NCBI GenBank assembly: GCA_963787675.1
Contig: CAWBDV010000024.1
Span: forward strand, 17,225-81,224
Reading direction: 5' to 3'
From: JAJPKK01 sp963787675
GTDB taxonomy: Bacteria > Pseudomonadota > Alphaproteobacteria > Rhizobiales > Xanthobacteraceae
Length of the DNA stretch: 64,000 nt
Within the stretch, counting starts at the first letter, position 1; the number at the start of each line of letters is the position of its first letter. Both the position numbers and the translations under genes were made by a program. The notes under the pieces were generated by a model. The model saw nothing but the letters and a program-made list of their open reading frames with translations, was not told the origin of the DNA and searched no databases. Of the stretch, positions 53,399 through 62,984 are shown piece after piece.

Positions 53399-56083
53399 AT
53401 GAACGTAAAACTCAGCTATCCGAAGCTCCGCGACGGCAATGGCGCGGGCCGCTCGCTCGATCGGGAGAAGGCGCTCTCGGCACGGGCGGCAAAGCTCGCG
53501 AGCCACGGTCTCGACGAGACGCTGAAGAGTCTTGCCGCGAGTCTCGACGGCCTCGACGAGGCCGACGCTACCGAGCGCCTCGAGCGCGACGGGCCGAACG
53601 AGGTCGCCCACGAGAAGCCGCCGCACTGGATCATTCAGCTTCTCTCCGCCTTCAAGAACCCGTTCATCATCGTCCTCGTCACGCTGGCGATCATTCAATA
53701 CGTCAGCAGCCCCGACGATCCGCGGCCGATCATCATCATCAGCGTCATGGTCGCGATCAGCGTCGGCCTGCAGTTCTGGCAGGAGTATCGCTCCGCGCTC
53801 GCCGCCGAGAAGCTGAAAGCGCTGGTCCGCACCACGGCGACCGTGCTGCGCCGCGAGGACGGCCAGTCGCGGGCGCGCGAAGTGCCGATCCGCGAACTCG
53901 TTCCCGGCGACATCGTGCGGCTCTCGGCCGGCGACCTCGTGCCGGCGGATGTACGGCTGATGTCCTCGCGCGACCTCTTCGTAAGCCAGGCTGCTCTCAC
54001 CGGCGAGGCGCTGCCGGTCGAGAAATACGACACGCTCGGCTCCGTCGCGGTGAAATCGGCCGCCGGCGCGACGTCGGAGGCGGGCCAGCTCGATCAATCC
54101 AACATCTGTTTTCTCGGCACCAACGTGGTGAGCGGCACCGCGACGGCGCTCGTCGTCGCGACCGGTCCGCAGACCTATTTCGGCTCGCTGGCGCGATCGA
54201 TCGTCGGCAAGCGCGCCGAGACGAGCTTCGACCGCGGCGTCAAGAGCGTGAGCTGGGTGCTGATCCGCTTCATGCTGGTGATGGTGCCGATCGTCTTCGT
54301 GATCAACGTCCTCACGAAGGGCGACTGGCTGCAGGCCTTCCTGTTCGCCGTCTCGGTCGCGGTCGGGCTCACGCCGGAAATGCTGCCGATGCTCGTCAGC
54401 GCCAACCTCGCCAAGGGCGCGATCGCGATGGCACGCCAGAAGGTCGTGGTGAAGCGCCTCAATGCCATTCAGAACCTGGGCGCGATGGACGTGCTCTGCA
54501 CCGACAAGACCGGCACGCTCACCCAGGACCGCATCATCCTCGAGCACCACGTCGACATCTCGGGGGAGGAGAACGAGCGGGTTCTCCGGCTCGCCTGGCT
54601 CAACAGCTACCACCAGAGCGGCCTCAAGAACCTGCTCGATGTCGCAGTGATAAAGTTCGCCGCGGAGCAGCGGGCGGCGCCGGTGCTAAAGAAGATCGAT
54701 GAACTGCCGTTCGATTTCGCGCGGCGGCGCATGTCCGTCATCGTGCAGGACACCGACGGCAGTCATATGCTCGTCTGCAAGGGCGCGGTCGAAGAGACGC
54801 TCGGCATTTCCGCGTATACGCAGGAGGGCGACGAACGGGTGCAGCTCGACGACGCCAAGCGGCGCGCGCTCATGGCGATGACCCGCGACTACAACGAGGA
54901 CGGTTTCCGCGTCATCGCCGTCGCGACGCGCACGTTCCCGCCCGGCGCCACCAAAGACCATTACGCCATGAGCGACGAGGACGAGCTTGTCGTGCAGGGC
55001 TTCCTCGCCTTCCTCGATCCGCCCAAGGAGACCGCCGGTCCCGCCATCGCCGCGCTCCGGGAGCACGGCATCGCAGTCAAGATTCTGACCGGCGACAACA
55101 TGGTGGTAACCCGCAAGATCTGCCGCGAGGTCGGTCTCGACGTCGGCGAGCCGGTGCTGGGGCGCGACACCGAGGACCTCGACGATGCGGCGTTTCGTGC
55201 CCTCGTCGATCGCACGACCGTTTTTGCGAAGGTGTCGCCGCTGCAGAAAGCGCGCATCATCAGGACGCTGCAAGCGAACGGCCACACCGTCGGCTTCCTC
55301 GGCGACGGCATCAACGATGCTGCAGCGCTGCGGGAGGCCGACGTCGGCATTTCGGTCGACACTGCCGCGGACATCGCCAAGGAGTCCGCCGACATCATCC
55401 TCTTGGAGAAGAGTTTGCTGGTGCTCGAAAACGGCGTGCTGCAGGGCCGGCAGACCTTCGGCAACATCATCAAGTATCTGAAGATGACGGCGAGCTCGAA
55501 CTTCGGCAACGTCTTCAGCGTGCTGGTGGCGAGCGCGTTCCTGCCGTTCCTGCCGATGCTGCCGCTGCACCTGATGATTCTCGACCTGCTCTATCACGTC
55601 TCCCAGCTGTCGATCCCGTGGGACCGCCTGGACGCGGACTACCTGCGGACGCCGCGCAAGTGGGAGGCGGGCGATATCGCCCGGTTCATGGTCTATGTCG
55701 GCCCGACCAGCTCGGTGTTCGATATCACGACGTTCTGCCTGATGTGGTTCGTGTTCGGCGCGAACGGCCCGGAGCACCAATCGCTGTTCCAGTCGGGCTG
55801 GTTCGTCGAAAGCCTGCTGTCGCAGACGCTGATCGTGCACATGATCCGCACCCAGAAGATTCCGTTCATCCAGAGCACCGCGGCGCCGCCGGTGCTGATC
55901 CTCACCGCGGTCATCATCGCGATCGGCATCTTCATTCCGTTCTCGCCGCTCGGCGCGAGCGTCGGCCTGCAGCCGTTGCCGCTCGCCTATTTCCCGTGGC
56001 TCGTCGCGACGCTCATCGCCTACTGCGCGCTGACCCAGTTCATCAAGACGATCTACATCCGCAAGTTTGCGAAGTGGCTGTGA
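53399..56083 (+). CDS. mgtA: P-type Mg2+-importing ATPase (MgtA/MgtB type)
   Basis: An inner-membrane P-type ATPase of 894 residues (type IIIB). Phosphorylation motif DKTGTLTQD (about 368), actuator loop LTGEALPVEKYD (the Mg group has TGEA instead of TGES), nucleotide region CKGAVEETLG, hinge GDGINDAAALREADVGISVD. Ten membrane segments. The N-terminus is basic and cytoplasmic. The start ATG follows GGAGGTGAGCC. Such pumps bring Mg2+ down its gradient at ATP cost when external Mg2+ is low; the structured leader may govern it. Confidence 0.93.
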   Translation: MNVKLSYPKLRDGNGAGRSLDREKALSARAAKLASHGLDETLKSLAASLDGLDEADATERLERDGPNEVAHEKPPHWIIQLLSAFKNPFIIVLVTLAIIQYVSSPDDPRPIIIISVMVAISVGLQFWQEYRSALAAEKLKALVRTTATVLRREDGQSRAREVPIRELVPGDIVRLSAGDLVPADVRLMSSRDLFVSQAALTGEALPVEKYDTLGSVAVKSAAGATSEAGQLDQSNICFLGTNVVSGTATALVVATGPQTYFGSLARSIVGKRAETSFDRGVKSVSWVLIRFMLVMVPIVFVINVLTKGDWLQAFLFAVSVAVGLTPEMLPMLVSANLAKGAIAMARQKVVVKRLNAIQNLGAMDVLCTDKTGTLTQDRIILEHHVDISGEENERVLRLAWLNSYHQSGLKNLLDVAVIKFAAEQRAAPVLKKIDELPFDFARRRMSVIVQDTDGSHMLVCKGAVEETLGISAYTQEGDERVQLDDAKRRALMAMTRDYNEDGFRVIAVATRTFPPGATKDHYAMSDEDELVVQGFLAFLDPPKETAGPAIAALREHGIAVKILTGDNMVVTRKICREVGLDVGEPVLGRDTEDLDDAAFRALVDRTTVFAKVSPLQKARIIRTLQANGHTVGFLGDGINDAAALREADVGISVDTAADIAKESADIILLEKSLLVLENGVLQGRQTFGNIIKYLKMTASSNFGNVFSVLVASAFLPFLPMLPLHLMILDLLYHVSQLSIPWDRLDADYLRTPRKWEAGDIARFMVYVGPTSSVFDITTFCLMWFVFGANGPEHQSLFQSGWFVESLLSQTLIVHMIRTQKIPFIQSTAAPPVLILTAVIIAIGIFIPFSPLGASVGLQPLPLAYFPWLVATLIAYCALTQFIKTIYIRKFAKWL

Positions 56084-56202
56084 CCCGAGTTGGCGAGGCC
56101 GGCACTGCCCGCATGGCGCGCCGGCGCAATCGGGTTTTGACGTTCCTTCCGTCTCCGCGCTATGTCGAGTGGCGCTGGGTCAGCATTGCGCGGAGAGAAC
56201 TA

Positions 56203-56676
56203 ATGCCCGTCGTGTCCATGACGGTTAACGGCAAGCCGGTGCGCGGCGAGGTCGAGGGGCGCACGCTGCTGGTGCAGTTCCTGCGCGACCATCTGCGGCT
56301 GACCGGCACCCATGTCGGCTGTGACACCAGCCAATGCGGCTGCTGCACGGTGCAGGTCGACGGCTGCGCCATCAAATCCTGCACCGCGCTCGCGGTCGCA
56401 CTCGACGGCGCCCAGGTGACCACCATCGAGGGGCTCGCCAAGAACGGCCAGCTGCACCCGATGCAGGAGGCCTTTCACGAGCACCATGCGCTGCAATGCG
56501 GCTTCTGCACGCCCGGCATGATCATGTCGGCAATCGACATGGTGCGGCGCAAGGGCTTCGATCTCGACGAACGCACGGTGCGCAAGCAGCTCGAAGGCAA
56601 CATCTGCCGCTGCACGGGTTATCACAACATCGTCAAGGCGATTCAGGCCGGCGCCGCCGCCATGAAGGGAAACTGA
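56203..56676 (+). CDS. [2Fe-2S] small subunit of a CoxS-type molybdenum hydroxylase
   Basis: A 157-residue iron-sulfur subunit. First cluster: HVGCDTSQCGCCTVQVDG and IKSC; second: QCGFCTPGM and NICRCTGYHNIV. It starts 120 nt after mgtA with GGAGAGAAC upstream of ATG 56203. The order S-M-L with tight spacing (0 and 9 nt) is that of three-subunit xanthine/CO dehydrogenase-type enzymes. Confidence 0.92.
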   Translation: MPVVSMTVNGKPVRGEVEGRTLLVQFLRDHLRLTGTHVGCDTSQCGCCTVQVDGCAIKSCTALAVALDGAQVTTIEGLAKNGQLHPMQEAFHEHHALQCGFCTPGMIMSAIDMVRRKGFDLDERTVRKQLEGNICRCTGYHNIVKAIQAGAAAMKGN

Positions 56677-57474
56677 ATGCACGATTTCGCCTACCACCGT
56701 CCGGCGAGCCTCGAAGCGGCGGTGCGGCTCACGGCCGCGATCGACGATGCCAAGGTGCTGGCGGGCGGCATGAGCCTGCTGCCGACGCTGAAGCAGCGGC
56801 TGGCGAGTCATTCCGATCTCGTCGATCTCGCGGCGGTGCGCTCTCTCGCCGGCATCAAGCGCGAGGGCGATGAGTTGGTCGTCGGCGCGATGACGCGGCA
56901 CGTCGACGTGGCGGAAACAGCGGAGGTCGAGGCGGCGATCCCGGCGCTTGCGGCGCTCGCCGACGGCATCGGCGATCCGCTGGTGCGCAATCGCGGCACC
57001 ATCGGCGGTTCGATTGCGAATGCCGATCCTGCCGCCGACTATCCGGCAAGTGTGCTCGGCCTTGGCGCAACCATCGTAACCAACCAGCGCCGCATCGCCG
57101 GCGACGATTTTTTTAAAGGCCTGTTCGAGACCGCGCTCGCGCCCGGCGAGATCATCGCGGCCGTCCGTTTCCCGATCCCTGAGCGCGCCCGCTATGCAAA
57201 ATTTCCGAACCCGGCCTCGCGCTTTGCGATCGTCGGCGTGTTCGTCGCCAAGACCGCGGGCGGCGTCCGGGTCGCGGTCACCGGCGCCGGCCCCTGCGTG
57301 TTCAGGCTGGGCGCGGCGGAAGAGCGCCTCGCGCAACGCTTTGCGCCGGAGTCGCTCGACGGCCTCGCCGTGAGTCCCAATGATCTCAGCAGTGACATTC
57401 ACGCGAGCGCCGAATATCGCGCCCACGTGATCGTGGTGATGGCGAAGCGCGCGGTCGCGCGCGCCACGAGCTGA
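56677..57474 (+). CDS. FAD-binding medium subunit of a CoxM-type molybdenum hydroxylase
   Basis: A 265-residue flavoprotein subunit that passes electrons between the iron-sulfur subunit and the acceptor. FAD motifs are VLAGGMSLLPTLKQRLA (AGGxS) near residue 28 and NRGTIGGSIANADPAADYPA (TIGGN-like, here TIGGS). It starts directly after the small-subunit stop, typical of the family operon. Confidence 0.9.
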   Translation: MHDFAYHRPASLEAAVRLTAAIDDAKVLAGGMSLLPTLKQRLASHSDLVDLAAVRSLAGIKREGDELVVGAMTRHVDVAETAEVEAAIPALAALADGIGDPLVRNRGTIGGSIANADPAADYPASVLGLGATIVTNQRRIAGDDFFKGLFETALAPGEIIAAVRFPIPERARYAKFPNPASRFAIVGVFVAKTAGGVRVAVTGAGPCVFRLGAAEERLAQRFAPESLDGLAVSPNDLSSDIHASAEYRAHVIVVMAKRAVARATS

Positions 57475-57483
57475 CGGGCCGGA

Positions 57484-59874
57484 ATGATGGACGACAAACC
57501 GACAAGCTCCCGCATCGGCCAGCCGGTCCGCCGGCTCGAGGACCTGCGGCTCATCACCGGCAACGGAACTTATTCCGACGACGTCAATCTGCCCGAGCAG
57601 GTCTATGCAGTGATGGTGCGCTCGCCGCACGCCCATGCACGCATCCGCTCGATCGATGTTTCCGCGGCGCTCGCGGTGCCGCGCGTCATCGCCGTACTCA
57701 CGGGCCGCGATTACGAAAACGACGGTCATCAGCCTATTCCCCACAAAGTGTGGTCGCAGCATCCCGCCGAGCTGATGCTGCGCGAGCGCAACGGCTTCAA
57801 GACGTTCACGGCGGCGCACTATCCGTTGGCGGCCGACAAGGTGCGGTTCGTCGGCGAGGCTGTCGCGATGGTGATTGCCGAGACCGTCGCCGCCGCCAAG
57901 GATGGCGTTGACCTCGTCGAGATCGACTACGAAGCGCTGCCGGCCGTCACCGACACGCTCGCGGCGGGGGAGCCTGATGCGCCGCGCCTCTTCGAGGAGG
58001 CGGGCTCCAACGTCGTAGTCGATGGCGAGCTCGGCGATTTCGCCGCGACAGAGGCGGCCTTCGCGCGCGCCACCCATGTGGTGAAGTTCGAGACCTGGGT
58101 GCAGCGCATCACCGGCGTCCCGATGGAACCGCGTGCCGCCGTCTGTGAGTACGACGAGGACACCGGGCGCTACACGCTCTACGCCGGCAGCGGCGGCGCC
58201 TGGCGGCTCAAGGATGACCTTGCCACCATGCTTGCGGTGCCCGCGAACGATGTGCGTGTCATCATGCGCGAGGTCGGCGGCAACTTCGGCACGCGCGGCA
58301 TGATCTACGCCGAATTCGCGCTCGTCGCGTGGGCCGCGCGTCGCGTCGGCCTGCCGGTCAAATGGACTTCGGATCGCCACGAGTCTTTCTTGACCGACTA
58401 CCAGGCGCGCGATCTTGCGGTGACTGCCGAACTTGCGCTCGACGCCGAGGGCAATTTCCTCGCCATGCGCGGCTCCAACATCAGCAATGCCGGCGCCCAT
58501 ACGACGAACTACTCGCCCTTGCAAAAGGGCGTCGAGATCATGACCACGATCTATCGGGTGCCGGCGGCCTATTTCCGCGCCCGCGCGGTGCTGAGCAACA
58601 CCTCGCCGACGCGGCCTTATCGCAGCGCCGGTCGACCGGAAGTCATGTTCGTAATGGAGCGGCTGATCGACATCGCCTGCCGCGAGCACGCCTTCGACCG
58701 CGTCGAGATCAGGCGGCGCAATCTCGTGCGCGAGGACGAGTTTCCTTACAAGAACGCGTTCGGCATGATCTACGACAGCGGCGCCTATCACCGCACCATG
58801 GATTGGGCGCTGCGCATGGGCGACTGGGCGGGCTTTGCCGAGCGCCGCGCCGCCGCCCGCGGCCGCGCCCGCTATCGCGGCATCGCTGTCGCCAACTATC
58901 TCGACACCGCGACCGGCGTTGCCCGCGAGCGCACCGAAATGACGGTCCATCCCGACGGCTGGATCGACGTCGTCATCGGCACCGTCAGCCAAGGTCAGGG
59001 TCACGAGACGAGCTTCGCGCAGCTCGTCAACGAATGGTACGACGTGCCGATCGAGCGGGTGCGCATCATCACCCATGACACCGACATCGTGAAGTTCGGC
59101 GGCGGCGCCCATTCGGGCCGCGGCATGCGGCTCGCGAGCCAGATCATGTGGAAGGCGACGAACGAGATCATCGCCAAAGGCAAGCGCGTCGCCGGCCTGC
59201 TCCTGCAGGCAAAGCCCGAGGCGATCGAATTCAAGGACGGCCGCTACACCGTGAGCGGCGGCACCCAGGGCATCGATCAATTCATCGATCAGTTCGAGGT
59301 CGCGGCCGCCATGCTTCGCCGCACCGACCTGCCCGAGGAATTGCGCGGCCCGCTCGCCGCGACCTGCGACGAGGTGGTGCCGGAGGCGAGCTTCCCGTTC
59401 GGCTCCCATGTCTGCGAGGTTGAGATCGATCCCGATCTCGGCACGCTGGAGATCGTCAAATACTCCGCAGTCGATGACGTGGGCCGCGCCGTGAACCCGC
59501 TCATCATCCACGGCCAGACCCACGGCGGCATCGTGCAGGGCGTCGGCCAGGCGCTGCTCGAACAGTGCTTCTACGACGCCCGCACCGGGCAATTGCTGTC
59601 GGCGTCGTTCATGGATTACGCCATGCCGCGGGCCGACGTGTTTCCGTTCTTCGATACCGGCATCAGCGAAGTGCCGAGCCCGACCCATCCGCTCGGCATT
59701 CGCCCGGCCGGCGAAGGCGGCACCACGCCCGCGCTCGCGGTCGTGATCAACGCCATCGTCGATGCCTTGCGCGAGTTCGGCGTCGAGCACGTCGAGATGC
59801 CGGCGACGCCCGAGCGTATCTGGCGCGCCATTCGCCGCATGCCCGCCCGCCCCCACACCCTCGAACTGAGCTGA
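57484..59874 (+). CDS. Molybdopterin-binding large subunit, CoxL-like (not form I CO dehydrogenase)
   Basis: A 796-residue catalytic subunit. It opens with IGQPVRRLEDLRLITGNGTY, typical of CoxL-like proteins. The active-site loop reads RPYRSAGRPEVMFVMERLID; form I CO dehydrogenase has AYxCSFR and form II AYRGAGR, so the Cys needed for CO oxidation is missing. Near the C-terminus, GEGGTTPALAVVINAIVDAL holds the catalytic Glu of the superfamily. A CO role is unlikely; aldehyde or N-heterocycle substrates are more probable. ATG at 57484 or 57487. Confidence 0.9.
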   Translation: MMDDKPTSSRIGQPVRRLEDLRLITGNGTYSDDVNLPEQVYAVMVRSPHAHARIRSIDVSAALAVPRVIAVLTGRDYENDGHQPIPHKVWSQHPAELMLRERNGFKTFTAAHYPLAADKVRFVGEAVAMVIAETVAAAKDGVDLVEIDYEALPAVTDTLAAGEPDAPRLFEEAGSNVVVDGELGDFAATEAAFARATHVVKFETWVQRITGVPMEPRAAVCEYDEDTGRYTLYAGSGGAWRLKDDLATMLAVPANDVRVIMREVGGNFGTRGMIYAEFALVAWAARRVGLPVKWTSDRHESFLTDYQARDLAVTAELALDAEGNFLAMRGSNISNAGAHTTNYSPLQKGVEIMTTIYRVPAAYFRARAVLSNTSPTRPYRSAGRPEVMFVMERLIDIACREHAFDRVEIRRRNLVREDEFPYKNAFGMIYDSGAYHRTMDWALRMGDWAGFAERRAAARGRARYRGIAVANYLDTATGVARERTEMTVHPDGWIDVVIGTVSQGQGHETSFAQLVNEWYDVPIERVRIITHDTDIVKFGGGAHSGRGMRLASQIMWKATNEIIAKGKRVAGLLLQAKPEAIEFKDGRYTVSGGTQGIDQFIDQFEVAAAMLRRTDLPEELRGPLAATCDEVVPEASFPFGSHVCEVEIDPDLGTLEIVKYSAVDDVGRAVNPLIIHGQTHGGIVQGVGQALLEQCFYDARTGQLLSASFMDYAMPRADVFPFFDTGISEVPSPTHPLGIRPAGEGGTTPALAVVINAIVDALREFGVEHVEMPATPERIWRAIRRMPARPHTLELS

Positions 59875-59882
59875 GGTCTCCC

Positions 59883-60488
59883 ATGCCGATGATATTGCGC
59901 GCTTCGCCCACCTCCCCCTTCGCCCGCAAGGCGCGGATGGCGGCGCTCCGCCTCAAGCTCGCCGACAAGGTCGAGGTGGTGTGGGCCGACCCCACCAACC
60001 CCGACGACGCGCTGCGCAAGGAAAACCCGCTGGGGAAGATCCCGACGCTCATCACGACGGACGGCGTTGCGATCTATGACAGCCGCGTCATCCTGGAATA
60101 TCTCGACCATCTCGCCGGCGGCGGCATCATCATCCCGGACGGCTGGCCGGCGCGGCTCGACGTGCTGACCGCCCAGGCGCTGTGCGACGGCGTCATGGAT
60201 GCCGGCATCCTGATCGTCTACGAGGCGCGACATCGGCCGGAGGCGATCCACCATCCGCCCTGGCTCGACTACCAGCGCGGCAAGATGGTGCGCGGGCTTA
60301 CGGTATTCGCCAATAAGCCGCCCGATCCGACGCACTTCAACGTCGCTACCATCGCGGCTGCCTGCATGCTCGGCCACATCGACGTCCGCAAGCAGGTGGA
60401 CTGGCGCAAGGATTTCGCGACGCTCGTCCCCTGGCTCGACACCTTCCGTGCGACCCACAAAGAGTTCGACGCCACGGCGCCGATCTGA
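59883..60488 (+). CDS. Glutathione S-transferase family protein
   Basis: A 201-residue thioredoxin-fold protein with a GST C-terminal helical domain. The N-terminus ILRASPTSPFARKARMAALR has SPF-RK at the glutathione site, followed by NPLGKIPTLIT (cis-Pro) and YDSRVILEYLD. The C-terminal half is helical (WRKDFATLVPWLDTF). It may reduce or conjugate small electrophiles. It starts 8 nt after coxL, so it may belong to that operon. Confidence 0.85.
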   Translation: MPMILRASPTSPFARKARMAALRLKLADKVEVVWADPTNPDDALRKENPLGKIPTLITTDGVAIYDSRVILEYLDHLAGGGIIIPDGWPARLDVLTAQALCDGVMDAGILIVYEARHRPEAIHHPPWLDYQRGKMVRGLTVFANKPPDPTHFNVATIAAACMLGHIDVRKQVDWRKDFATLVPWLDTFRATHKEFDATAPI

Positions 60489-60534
60489 GGTCTATTCGCT
60501 TGATTAAGCTAGCGTTTCCAGCCCAACCGCAATC

Positions 60535-60556
60535 GATATAAAGAAATCCTTATATC
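60535..60556. promoter_or_regulatory. Palindromic operator-like site upstream of ahcY
   Basis: GATATAAAGAA-ATCCTTATATC is an imperfect palindrome 69 bp upstream of the ahcY start. Similar ATATAAAGA/TCTTTATAT palindromes lie before SAM-cycle genes in alphaproteobacteria and are attributed to an ArsR-family SAM/SAH regulator; I recall this from the literature and did not verify it here. Confidence 0.45.
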
Positions 60557-60624
60557 TTGTTGCGGTGACCCAGCAGCCTTGCTATAGGCTCGGCCCACGT
60601 TCCGCGTTTTCGAAAAGGATTGCC

Positions 60625-62061
60625 ATGTCCACAGCCAAGACCAAGCCCGCATCCGCCAAGGCCGCCGCGCACGATTACGTCGTCAAGGACATCGGCCTTG
60701 CCGATTGGGGCCGCAAGGAGATGGCGATCGCCGAGACCGAGATGCCGGGCCTCATGGCGACGCGCGAGGAGTTCGGCCCGGAGCAGCCGTTGCGCGGTGC
60801 TCGCGTTGCCGGATCGCTGCACATGACGATCCAGACCGCGGTGCTCATCGAGACATTGGCCGCCTTGGGCGCCGACGTGCGTTGGGCGTCCTGCAACATC
60901 TATTCGACCCAGGACCATGCTGCCGCCGCCGTTGCGGCCGCCGGCATTCCGGTGTTCGCCATCAAGGGCGAAAGCCTCGAGGACTACTGGGACTACACCC
61001 ACCGCATCTTCGAATGGTCGGACGGCGGTACGCCCAACATGATCCTGGACGACGGCGGCGACGCGACGCTCCTCGTCCATCTCGGTCTGCGCGCTGAAAA
61101 AGGCGACACCGGCGCCATCAGCAAGCCAACGAACGAGGAAGAAGAAATCCTGTTCGCCGCGATCCACAAGCGGCTCAACGAGAAGCCCGGCTGGTACACC
61201 AAGAATGCCGAAGCGATCCGCGGTGTCTCGGAAGAGACGACGACTGGCGTTCATCGGCTGTACGAGATGCAGAAGAAGGGCACGCTGCTGTGGCCCGCGA
61301 TCAACGTCAACGACAGCGTTACCAAGTCGAAGTTCGATAACCTCTACGGCTGCCGCGAATCCCTCGTCGACGGCATCCGCCGCGGCACCGACGTGATGAT
61401 GGCCGGCAAGGTCGCGATGGTGGCAGGCTTCGGCGACGTCGGCAAAGGCTCGGCCGCCTCGCTGCGCCAGGCCGGCTGCCGCGTCATGGTTGCCGAGATC
61501 GATCCGATCTGCGCGCTGCAGGCGGCGATGGAGGGCTACGAAGTCATCACCATGGAGGACGCAGCGCCGCGCGCCGACATCTTCGTCACCGCGACCGGCA
61601 ACCTCGACGTCATCACCGTCGATCACATGCGCAAGATGAAAGACCGGGCCGTCGTCTGCAACATCGGCCACTTCGACAGCGAGATCCAGGTCGCCGCGCT
61701 CAAGAACTTCCGCTGGCACAACGTCAAGCCGCAGGTCGACGAAGTCGAGTTCCCGGACGGCAAGCGCATCATCCTGCTGTCGGAAGGACGGCTCGTGAAC
61801 CTCGGCAACGCCATGGGCCATCCGAGCTTCGTGATGTCGGCCTCGTTCACAAACCAGACGCTCGCGCAGATCGAGCTGTGGACCAATCCGGGCAAGTACG
61901 AGAAGAAGGTCTACACGCTGCCGAAGCACCTCGACGAAAAGGTCGCGCGGCTCCATCTCGACAAGATCGGCGCCAAGCTCACCAAGATGAGCCCGAAGCA
62001 GTCGACCTACATCGGCGTGCCGGTCAACGGTCCGTACAAGCCGGATCATTACCGGTATTGA
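60625..62061 (+). CDS. ahcY: Adenosylhomocysteinase
   Basis: S-adenosylhomocysteine hydrolase splits SAH into adenosine and homocysteine, removing the product of all SAM methyltransferases. The 478 residues show EMPGLMATREEF, SCNIYSTQDHAAAAVAAAGI, the NAD-binding GFGDVGKGSAASL and the C-terminal GVPVNGPYKPDHYRY. The 40-residue insert (about 150-190) is the usual bacterial form. ATG 60625 has AAAAGGA 8 nt upstream. Confidence 0.96.
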   Translation: MSTAKTKPASAKAAAHDYVVKDIGLADWGRKEMAIAETEMPGLMATREEFGPEQPLRGARVAGSLHMTIQTAVLIETLAALGADVRWASCNIYSTQDHAAAAVAAAGIPVFAIKGESLEDYWDYTHRIFEWSDGGTPNMILDDGGDATLLVHLGLRAEKGDTGAISKPTNEEEEILFAAIHKRLNEKPGWYTKNAEAIRGVSEETTTGVHRLYEMQKKGTLLWPAINVNDSVTKSKFDNLYGCRESLVDGIRRGTDVMMAGKVAMVAGFGDVGKGSAASLRQAGCRVMVAEIDPICALQAAMEGYEVITMEDAAPRADIFVTATGNLDVITVDHMRKMKDRAVVCNIGHFDSEIQVAALKNFRWHNVKPQVDEVEFPDGKRIILLSEGRLVNLGNAMGHPSFVMSASFTNQTLAQIELWTNPGKYEKKVYTLPKHLDEKVARLHLDKIGAKLTKMSPKQSTYIGVPVNGPYKPDHYRY

Positions 62062-62222
62062 CCAAAGCTGGACAGGACGCGCGTCTAGGTTGTGAAGGGC
62101 GACTTTTGCCAAGGGTTGAACCTAGCCGCACGTGCGCGCGACAAATTCCCGCAATGCGAGCTATTGACGCATCTTGCAACCTGTGTAATATGCTCGTCAG
62201 CATCCTTTGGAGGGAGGCGACT

Positions 62223-62342
62223 ATGCGGAGGTTTATTGTTACCGGCGCGATCGTCCTGGGCCTTGCGGCATGCTTCATGTCGGGGGCGATTTTCGTAACG
62301 CTAGAGACCTCGGTTGCGGCGCAGGCCGGCCCGAGCCCGTAG
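62223..62342 (+). CDS. Tiny exported or lipoprotein-like protein, 39 aa
   Basis: GGAGGGAGG precedes the ATG at 62223 by 5-9 nt, a very strong site. The peptide is MRRFIVTGAIVLGLAACFMS, then GAIFVTLETSVAAQAGPSP. A basic start, hydrophobic core and LAAC suggest either a lipobox or a membrane anchor. It is too short for family assignment. Confidence 0.5.
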   Translation: MRRFIVTGAIVLGLAACFMSGAIFVTLETSVAAQAGPSP

Positions 62343-62438
62343 GGACGGATACTTATTTTCCAAAATTGCACTTCGACGCCGTCTCTTTCTTAGCGTGTGC
62401 GCCGGATTTGTCCGCGCACGAGCAAAAGTGATTTTCCC

Positions 62439-62984
62439 ATGTCGCTTCTTCCGGAGAACGACCAAGAGAGAAGCTTGGCCCTTCAAGAGAGAAGTTTGAA
62501 GGTCACCAACAGAGCCAACTGGTTGCTTCTCAAAATCGTTCTAATTAATTTAGCTCTTTACTTCGCGATCGCGGAGTTGGTTGGTTTCAATGCCCTACCT
62601 GGAGATCCGATATATCCTACATTTGTTCTATTTTTGTCGTTCGCGTTCTCCATAGGAAACCTCCTCATCGTCGGACTCCGCGAACAAATTGATTTGGGGG
62701 CGATTAACAACAAATGGGTGAAAAAAATCGGGGTGACGCCGGTGATGGCAATTGTGGCCGTTCTAATTTCTATTTTGGCAGGTTTTACTCCGCTCGCGAA
62801 TCTTATTTTGCCGGCCAAAGGCCTTAATTTTATGATGGCGAACGTTCTGCTGACCTGCAATGAAGCGGATAAGCGGTTTGCTCCACAAGCAAGCGCCTTG
62901 CTGGTCATGATCAACTCTGACAAGGAGTGGTATATCAAAGAGGTTAACAATCATTTGGGCGGAATTCCGAGTAGCTATACGTAA
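62439..62984 (+). CDS. Three-helix membrane protein of unknown function
   Basis: From MSLLPENDQERSLALQER the protein has three hydrophobic segments (about 29-50, 58-80 and 98-122), then a soluble tail ending GGIPSSYT at TAA 62982-62984. The next frame starts at once in the same reading frame. The region is noticeably richer in A/T (AAA, ATT, TTA codons) than the rest of the window, a sign of transfer. No family recognised. An upstream GTG at 62397 is a possible alternative start. Confidence 0.55.
   Translation: MSLLPENDQERSLALQERSLKVTNRANWLLLKIVLINLALYFAIAELVGFNALPGDPIYPTFVLFLSFAFSIGNLLIVGLREQIDLGAINNKWVKKIGVTPVMAIVAVLISILAGFTPLANLILPAKGLNFMMANVLLTCNEADKRFAPQASALLVMINSDKEWYIKEVNNHLGGIPSSYT

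Noticed and set aside
56200..59856. A 1218-residue minus-strand frame opposite the cox-like genes
   Set aside because: It is an antisense shadow spanning three well-supported genes; its Gly/Arg/His-rich translation has no domain.
57484..59874. True aerobic CO dehydrogenase (form I)
   Set aside because: The active-site Cys loop is absent (PYRSAGR), so the CO label is not supported.
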